From Anaeromyces robustus (lineage: Eukaryota > Neocallimastigomycota > Neocallimastigomycetes > Neocallimastigales > Neocallimastigaceae): a DNA stretch of 10,000 nucleotides. Below are positions 1 through 10,000 of the stretch, piece after piece; within the stretch, counting starts at the first letter, position 1, and each line of letters opens with the position of its first letter. The stretch covers positions 1 through 10,000 of the forward strand of contig MCFG01000402.1 in the NCBI GenBank assembly GCA_002104895.1, read 5' to 3'. Position numbers and translations under genes: made by a program. Below the pieces are notes generated by a model, which was not told the origin of the DNA, did not search any database, and worked only from the letters and a program-made list of their open reading frames with translations.

Positions 1-73
1 ATGAATAAATAAATATATCATTTTAGTTATTAACATACTTTAAACATTGAATTGTTTTTTTATTATATTATAG
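1..73 (+). other. 3' part of intron 1 of gene A
   Basis: The stretch is A/T-rich with stops in all useful frames and ends in TATAG. Coding similarity to copy B exon 2 begins immediately after it at base 74. The next base completes a codon split 2+1, the same phase as intron 1 of copy B (7120-7242). The first exon of gene A, about 128 nt by analogy, must lie upstream of the window. Confidence 0.75.
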
Positions 74-4102
<4,029 letters not shown>

Positions 4103-4136
4103 AAGTAAATCATATAAAATAGAACAAAATAAAACT

Positions 4137-4190
4137 TAAACAGATATATATTTATATATATATTTATATATATATTTATATATCTGTTTA
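4137..4190 (+). terminator. Inverted repeat just after gene A stop, possible 3'-end hairpin
   Basis: Arms TAAACAGATATATA (4137-4150) and TATATATCTGTTTA (4177-4190) are perfect reverse complements of 14 bp. The 26-nt loop is built from a 12-bp TTTATATATATA unit repeated about twice. The structure starts 35 nt after the stop and is followed by GTTTTTT. It probably lies in the 3' UTR or at the mRNA 3' end. The terminator label is tentative, since eukaryotic 3' ends are made by cleavage and polyadenylation. Confidence 0.4.
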
Positions 4191-4389
4191 GTTTTTTATT
4201 TTGTTTTATTATATATATATTTATATATAGATCGATCATCCCATCAGAAAAAAATAATTTAAATTATTGTAATTATTAAAAAAGAATCATCATAATTAAA
4301 TAATATAATAGAAAGATGATCTTTTATATATTTACATTAATTTAATTAATTGAAAAGTTTGTCTACTAATACTTTACTTTCTTTCTTTC

Positions 4390-4416
4390 TTTTTTTTTTT
4401 TTTAAAAAAAAAAAAA
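4390..4416. repeat. T14-A13 head-to-head homopolymer palindrome
   Basis: Fourteen T are followed directly by thirteen A, a self-complementary block. It is preceded by a TTTC-type pyrimidine tract (about 4376-4389). A matching purine tract (about 4470-4504, AAAG/AAAAG steps) lies 60 bp downstream, so the whole segment could fold back on itself. Confidence 0.85.
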
Positions 4417-5229
4417 TAGTTTTATTATTTATACATAATAACTATTATAATTTAAGTCAAACATGAACATTTAAAAAAAAAAGAAGAAAAGAAAGAAAAG
4501 AAAATCTTCATAGAATGTTTTTATCCATATTAAATAGTAGTAGTAATTAAAGATTTAGTATTAAAAGTTTTTTTTTTTTTTTTTTTGGAAAAAAATTATT
4601 TTTTCTTGTTTATTTTTATTATATCTTGTTTTAATTTTTTTTTTTTATATTTTTATATGTACACTTTATGCTTTACTTTTTAAAATTTAATTTTAATTAA
4701 ATTTTTATTATTAATTTTTTTTTTTTTTTTTGCTTTTTTTTTTTTACTAGAAAAATATATATATATATATTATATATTTTTATAATATGACTTTAATCTA
4801 TAAATTTATTTAAAAAAAAAAAAAAAACAAATCATTATAAAAAAAATTACTTAAAACTTAATAATATTAATAATAATAAGCAAACAAATAATAAATAATT
4901 ATAATAATAATAATAATAATAATAATATAATAAACAAAAAAAAAAAAGTAACAAAATCTAAAACATAAACAAAAACTAAATAAAACAAAATCAAAATCAA
5001 AATCAAGCAATAAGTAAAACAAAAATAAAAATATTAACTATAAAATCTTATAAAATATAATAAGAAATAACTAATCAAAATAATAAAATAAATAATAAAA
5101 ATAAAATAAAAGTTATGAAAAAAAATAATAAATATTATTTTGTTTTTTTTTTTTTTATTGTTTTTATTATATTTTATTTTATTATATTTAATTTTTTTTT
5201 TCAAAACTTTATAATCAGTCATTACTCTT

Positions 5230-5231
<2 letters not shown>

Positions 5232-5283
<52 letters not shown>
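5232..5283. repeat. 52-nt poly-T tract
   Basis: There are fifty-two consecutive T in mid-intergenic DNA, the longest homopolymer in the window. Such tracts stiffen DNA and tend to exclude nucleosomes. The exact length may be uncertain because sequencing of long homopolymers is error-prone. Confidence 0.95.
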
Positions 5284-5284
<1 letters not shown>

Positions 5285-6575
5285 TTAATTGTGATAGTAT
5301 AACAGTTATAATTTATAATTCATTTGGTATTAGTAAAAAGAGTTTTTTTTTTTTTCCTTTTTGTTTGAAAAAATTATGATAAAGTATAAAAGAAAAAAAA
5401 ATAGGAAAATACAATAATTAATATAAATAATTTAATTAATTTAACACAATTTAACACAAATTTATTATTTATAATCAAAACCTTATATATAATAAAAATT
5501 AGAAAATAAAAAACAAATTTATAGTTATTCATGTTTTATAGATTGATAAAAAAAATTAAGTAAAAAAGAAAAAAAGAAAAATCGAAAAAAAAAAACATAA
5601 AAAATATAAAAGAATAAAAATTGAAAATAAAAAAAAAAACAATGAAAAAAAAAATAATAATAATAAATAAATAAAAAAGGAATTAAAGTAATTAATAGAA
5701 AAAAAAATAAATTAAAATAAAAAAATAAAATAAAATAGAAATAAAATAAAATAAAATAAAAATAATAAAAGTAAAAAAAAAAAAAAAGTAAAAAAAAATA
5801 AAATAAATTATATTTTTTGTATTTATATTCATTCGTAATTAAATTTTCGTAATTTCTTTTAATCCATCTTAATCTCTTCTTTTTTATGTTGTAAAGAATA
5901 TAATACAAATATTATTATTTATTTTTACTTTTTTTTTTTCTTTTGTTTATTACTATTTATAAATATAAAAATTACCTTCCCATTTAAATCTAAACAAAAT
6001 CTAAATCAAAAACTAAATAATAATTTAAAATAAAAAATTAAGAAAAAATAAAATGAAATCAAAAATATAATTAAAATAAAATATCAATTTAAAATATACA
6101 TTATACATATAAAAAAGCATATAAAAATTATATAAATATAAAAATATATATTAAACAAATAAATAATAGAATAATAATAATAATAAATAAAATATAATCT
6201 ATAATAATTTCATAAATAAACAAATAAAATAATTATTAACAATATCATATATAATAAATAATATAATATTACAACATAATTATAAAAAAAAAATTGAAAT
6301 AATAAATATCATATAATATTATTATAATCTTTATATTCATATTTATATAACATTTATTTTTAATAAAATAATTATAATAGTAACAATAATAATAATAATT
6401 CTTTTTTAAAAATAACATATTTCTTTTTTTTTTTTTTTTAGTTTTTAATATTAATATTTATTATAAAATTAATAATATGTTTATTTATTTATTCATTTAA
6501 ATATTTTTAAAATAACCAAATTTTTTAATATCAATTTTGAGAAATTATAAATCTTTGAAATAATATATATATATA

Positions 6576-6585
6576 TATATAAAAG
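6576..6585 (+). promoter_or_regulatory. Possible TATA box upstream of gene B
   Basis: TATATAAAAG follows a TA dinucleotide run about 410 bp before the gene B start codon. It matches the TATA-box consensus, but such matches arise easily by chance in DNA this A/T-rich, and no transcription start can be seen. Confidence 0.2.
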
Positions 6586-6600
6586 ACAATATTGTTTTTT

Positions 6601-6613
<13 letters not shown>

Positions 6614-6639
<26 letters not shown>
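6614..6639. repeat. 26-nt poly-A tract upstream of gene B
   Basis: Twenty-six consecutive A lie about 350 bp before the gene B ATG. A T tract of 22 (6769-6790) lies about 200 bp before it. Poly(dA:dT) pairs of this kind are common in nucleosome-depleted promoters of AT-rich fungi, so the pair may mark the promoter region. Confidence 0.9.
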
Positions 6640-6991
6640 GATTTTAAACATTAAATATTAATTTTTAAAAATGAAATAACAGTAAAAAGTTTTCAACAAA
6701 AATAATATAGCATAAAAAATATTGTTATATAATCAACCCAATTATCGTCAAATTAATTCTTCCTTTTCTTTTTTTTTTTTTTTTTTTTTTATTTTTTTGA
6801 TATATTTATATATTAAAGCAAGCAATAGAGTATATATATTATATAGTATATATGTTATTTTTTTATTGAATAATAGAGTTTTTAAAAAAATAAAAATAAA
6901 AATAAAAAATAAAAAAAAATATTATTTTTTAATAATAAAATAATAAATTTTCTTGCCTATATTTATCCAAATTAAATAAATCTATATCAAA

Positions 6992-8278
6992 ATGGGTAAT
7001 AATCTAGTACACGTTATCACGAAAGAAGTAAAAGAAAAAGGAATTGATGAAATAAATCTATCTCATCGAAAAATTTTGGAATTACCTCCAGAAGTTTGTT
7101 TATTTACAAGTTTTTATAGGTTAGTTTTAAAATTCAAATAAAAATAATATAAATATATATATATATATATATTTGAAATTATTAAATTATTATATTATAA
7201 ATAATTTATAAATGGATAAATTATTATATTAAAAATAAACAGAGTAAAATTAGATGGAAATCAGTTGACGAGGTTACCTTTTGAAATTTCTTTTATATCA
7301 AATTTGCAATATTTAAATCTGAGATCTAATTCATTTAAAGAATTTCCGGAAGTGGTAAATATATATATATATATGATATAATGTAAATAATAATAATAAT
7401 AATAATAATGTTTTATATATATATATTATTTATAATTTTCTATTTTTATAAAGTTATGTCAAATGCGACGGCTTGAAGTATTAGGTATATATAAATTTTA
7501 ATTAACACAAAAATAATAATTAATAATAATAATTAATAATAATATTAACAATTAATTTTTTTAATAATAATTTTTTTTTTCTTTTTTTATTTTTCTATTT
7601 TTATATTTCTCTTCTTTTTTTTTTTTTTTTTACTTTTTTTATTCATCATTTATATAAATATATATATATATTCAATTAATTATCTTCTTAATAATAGATA
7701 TAAGTAAAAATCAAATAAAAACACTACCAAAAGATTTTGGAAGACTACAATCAACATTAAAAGTATTCTATAATAAAATTTATATTTAATTTTACAAAAA
7801 TAAATATAAAAATACTTGGAATACTTATAGCAATCTATAATAATGTATAATATTTAAATTTTAAAAATTGTAGGTACTTAGTATATCAAAAAATAAAATT
7901 CAAGTATTACCAAAATGTATTAGTAAAATGAAAGAATTAAAAATGTTGAGATTAGGTAATATATTATATATTAAATAATAATAATGATTAATATATATAT
8001 ATATATATTTCATATTTATTAGAAATTTAAATATTAATAACAAAATACTAAATCTTTTAAATAATAATAATATTGTATCATTTTTTCTAAAAAGAATTTA
8101 ATCCATTTCATTACCCTCCTCAAAACATTGTAACATGTCCACCAGACATGCCACAAAATATATGGCTTTATAGATTAAAGCAATTTTTAAAAAATGATAG
8201 TAAATGTTATTTTTTATTATTATAAATTAATAATAATAATAAATATATATAATTATATTTATACTATAAAAATAATAA

Positions 8279-8342
<64 letters not shown>

Positions 8343-9649
8343 TATAATTATATAATTAACCTATTTATTTATATATATATTATTGAACTTTTTTATTATT
8401 ATTAATAGTGGAAAATAATAACTATCTAAAGTAACTTTTAATTATTTATTATCATTTATTATTATTAATAAATTATATATAAATACATAACAAAATAAAT
8501 AATATATATATATATTTATGTTTTTTTTTTTTTTTTTTTATTATAATTATTATTACTTTTAACAAAATAGTGATGAAAATAACACTGAATATAATTTAAA
8601 ATCTACTGAAGGTTTAATTGGTCAAATGTCAGAAATGTCCTTAACCAATGATTGTGATATAGTATGTGATACATATTTCTACAATTTAACGAAATTGAAA
8701 TTTAATAATGGTACAGAAAAATTAAATCCATGGATATATTATTTTATAGAATCTGTTAGAAATTTTATTTATCCATTATCTCAATTATGTCGTTCTATAA
8801 AACAATATTTACCAGCAACAACATATCCAGAAATTAATGATCTATTTGAAAAAGAATATGGTGATGTTAATAGAAAAGTATGTTATATTATTGATTCATT
8901 AGATCGTTTAGATCATAATACGTCAGAACCATCCTTGAATAAACAAGAATGTTATTATTTAAGATTAATGGTTTTAACTACTTTACCAGATGTTAGAAAA
9001 CTTTTAATTTCTATTAGAAATAATCTAAAACTTTTAATGGATGGTACAAATATTCGTGTATCAAGAAACTTTTTAGTCATTTTACAAAATGTTATAGTAG
9101 AAGTACATGCAGCAACAGAAAGTGTAGTTTTGACAATTCAAACCATAGAAAATAATACTCTTCCTATAATAGTTAAACCCACTATGACTCGTTCAGTATC
9201 ATCCCCAACACTAGCAAATTATCATCATAAATATAATAATTCTAAATCTTCAATGTCTTCTATCGTCAATGGAGTGAATTCTAAATCTGAAAATAATATA
9301 ACTTCATCCACTATAGTGTCTACTTCAACAGTCATTGAAAATTCTAATTCGAATAATAATAATAATAATAATGGTTTAGCAATACATAGTAGTATACCAA
9401 ATCTTCGAAAAATGTCAACAAACTCATCATTAAATGAATTAAATATACCGCAACAATCATTACCTTATTCTATGAAAAATACTTATCATAAAACTAGTCT
9501 AGAATCTACGGAACCAATTAGTATTATTGAATCTTCTTTATCTGAATCATATATAGGTACTGAAATGGAAAATGGTTCAGAAAGTTATTATGAAAGTATT
9601 GAATCTTTTAATTCATCATCAATAAATATAGATAATAATAATAATAATG

Positions 9650-9707
<58 letters not shown>

Positions 9708-10000
9708 AAATACTAGTATGTCAACATCACAACTTTCTCAACAACTTACTGTAGAATTTCAAACAAAACCTAGAAAGGATAGTCTTAATAATATGAATAT
9801 TAAATCCAACAATTCTAATAATAATAATAATAATAATATAAATAATGATTCATCAAAACATTCTTATACAAATAGTAATCTAAGTGGTACTGTAAATATT
9901 AATATTAACACTTTTAATACAACGAATGGTAATAATAGTTCTGTTATAACTGGTACAACAACAACTCCAACACCTGGTAATATAAATAATGGTAATAATT
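6992..10000 (+). CDS. SOG2: LRR and Sog2-like (RAM signalling) protein, copy B, 3'-partial, eight exons visible
   Basis: Spliced CDS: 6992-7119, 7243-7354, 7454-7484, 7698-7762, 7874-7955, 8095-8199, 8409-8430, 8571 to the window edge, giving 658 residues with the frame still open. The start ATG has A at -3 and G at +4, an in-frame TAA sits just upstream at 6977-6979, and the first LRR (IDEINLSHRKILELPPEV) begins within 20 residues. About five LRRs cover residues 18-150. They are followed by NPFHYPP and WLYRLKQFL, then the Sog2-like helical block (about 205-382). An Asn/Ser/Thr-rich linker with a long Asn run follows. Comparison with copy A places the missing C-terminal half about 1.1 kb beyond the window. 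In the block 8728-9126 versus 1688-2086, hand alignment gives about 103 of 133 identical residues. The expected role is as a scaffold in the NDR/Cbk1 (RAM) kinase network that controls polarised growth. This is inferred from family resemblance. Whether the two copies have diverged in function cannot be told from sequence. Confidence 0.78.
8281..8340 (+). repeat. (TAA)20 microsatellite in gene B intron
   Basis: Twenty perfect TAA triplets lie in the intron 8200-8408. This is the intron homologous to the one carrying the 75-triplet array in gene A. Shorter TAA runs precede it near 8227-8241. Confidence 0.97.
8409..8430 (+). other. 22-nt micro-exon of gene B
   Basis: The exon lies between TTAATAG and the donor GTAACT and encodes M-E-N-N-N-Y-L plus part of the next codon. 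It joins 8095-8199 to the large exon starting at 8571 in frame. It is the counterpart of 1316-1337 in gene A. The encoded residues are poorly conserved between copies, although length and phase are kept. Confidence 0.72.
9634..9705 (+). repeat. Polyasparagine tract in gene B
   Basis: AAT runs encode N5-D-N18 in the linker of copy B. Gene A has only a short T/N segment here (TDNTNTN, about 2626-2646), so the long run expanded in gene B or contracted in gene A after duplication. Confidence 0.95.

Larger units (their letters stand above)
4103..6991. other. Intergenic region between the two Sog2-like genes
   Basis: About 2.9 kb of nearly pure A/T DNA holds the 3' flank of gene A and the 5' flank of gene B. 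It contains many T and A homopolymers, TAA runs (for example about 4902-4926), TATA runs and A-rich stretches with AAAATC steps (about 4988-5005). Open frames here encode only Phe/Tyr/Ile/Lys/Asn runs and were rejected. No tRNA-like cloverleaf, no transposon ends and no coding stretch with normal amino-acid mix were seen. Confidence 0.8.

Noticed and set aside
5034-5908. Minus-strand open frames at 5034-5222 and 5525-5908.
   Set aside because: They translate to Phe/Tyr/Lys/Asn/Ile runs from A-rich and T-rich DNA, with no family resemblance or codon structure.
6722-6943. Small + strand open frame upstream of gene B.
   Set aside because: It would begin with TTG, encodes Phe/Ile/Lys/Tyr homopolymer runs, and has no normal amino-acid mix. 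It is a by-product of A/T tracts.

Overview
The window looks like nuclear DNA of a very AT-rich fungus, most likely an anaerobic gut fungus (Neocallimastigomycota). Non-coding DNA is almost pure A/T with long homopolymers and TAA triplet runs. Genes carry many short GT-AG introns. Proteins are rich in Asn/Gln/Ser/Thr runs, and the recognisable protein family (leucine-rich repeats followed by a Sog2-type region) is typical of fungi. The one visible stop codon is TGA, which argues against Dictyostelium, an otherwise similar-looking AT-rich genome that ends genes almost always with TAA. The assignment is an inference from composition and gene content.

There are two genes, both on the + strand, and they are tandem paralogues. 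Gene A enters the window inside its first intron (1-73). It runs through six short exons (74-185, 312-342, 487-551, 662-743, 893-997, 1316-1337) and one large exon (about 1528-4102). Gene B begins at the ATG at 6992. Its exons are 6992-7119, 7243-7354, 7454-7484, 7698-7762, 7874-7955, 8095-8199, 8409-8430 and 8571 onward, and it runs off the right edge. The six internal exons have identical lengths in the two genes (112, 31, 65, 82, 105 and 22 nt) with identical intron phases. The joined exons encode an N-terminal block of about five leucine-rich repeats. This is followed by a conserved helical region resembling the fungal Sog2 (RAM signalling) family, then a long Asn/Gln/Ser-rich disordered linker, and in gene A a C-terminal helical half of the Sog2-like region.

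Between the genes (4103-6991) lies about 2.9 kb of A/T-only-looking DNA. It holds a 14-bp-stem inverted repeat just after the gene A stop, several long T and A tracts (one of 52 T), and a possible TATA box. No gene or RNA was recognised there. If the family call is right, both proteins would be scaffold or adaptor components of the NDR-kinase (RAM/MOR) morphogenesis network. In budding yeast Sog2 binds the Kic1 kinase upstream of Cbk1-Mob2. The most interesting features are the perfectly preserved split-gene architecture, a 22-nt micro-exon whose omission would leave an LRR-only protein in both genes, a TAA microsatellite sitting in the same intron of both copies, and conserved R-K-x-S islands in the otherwise fast-evolving linker.
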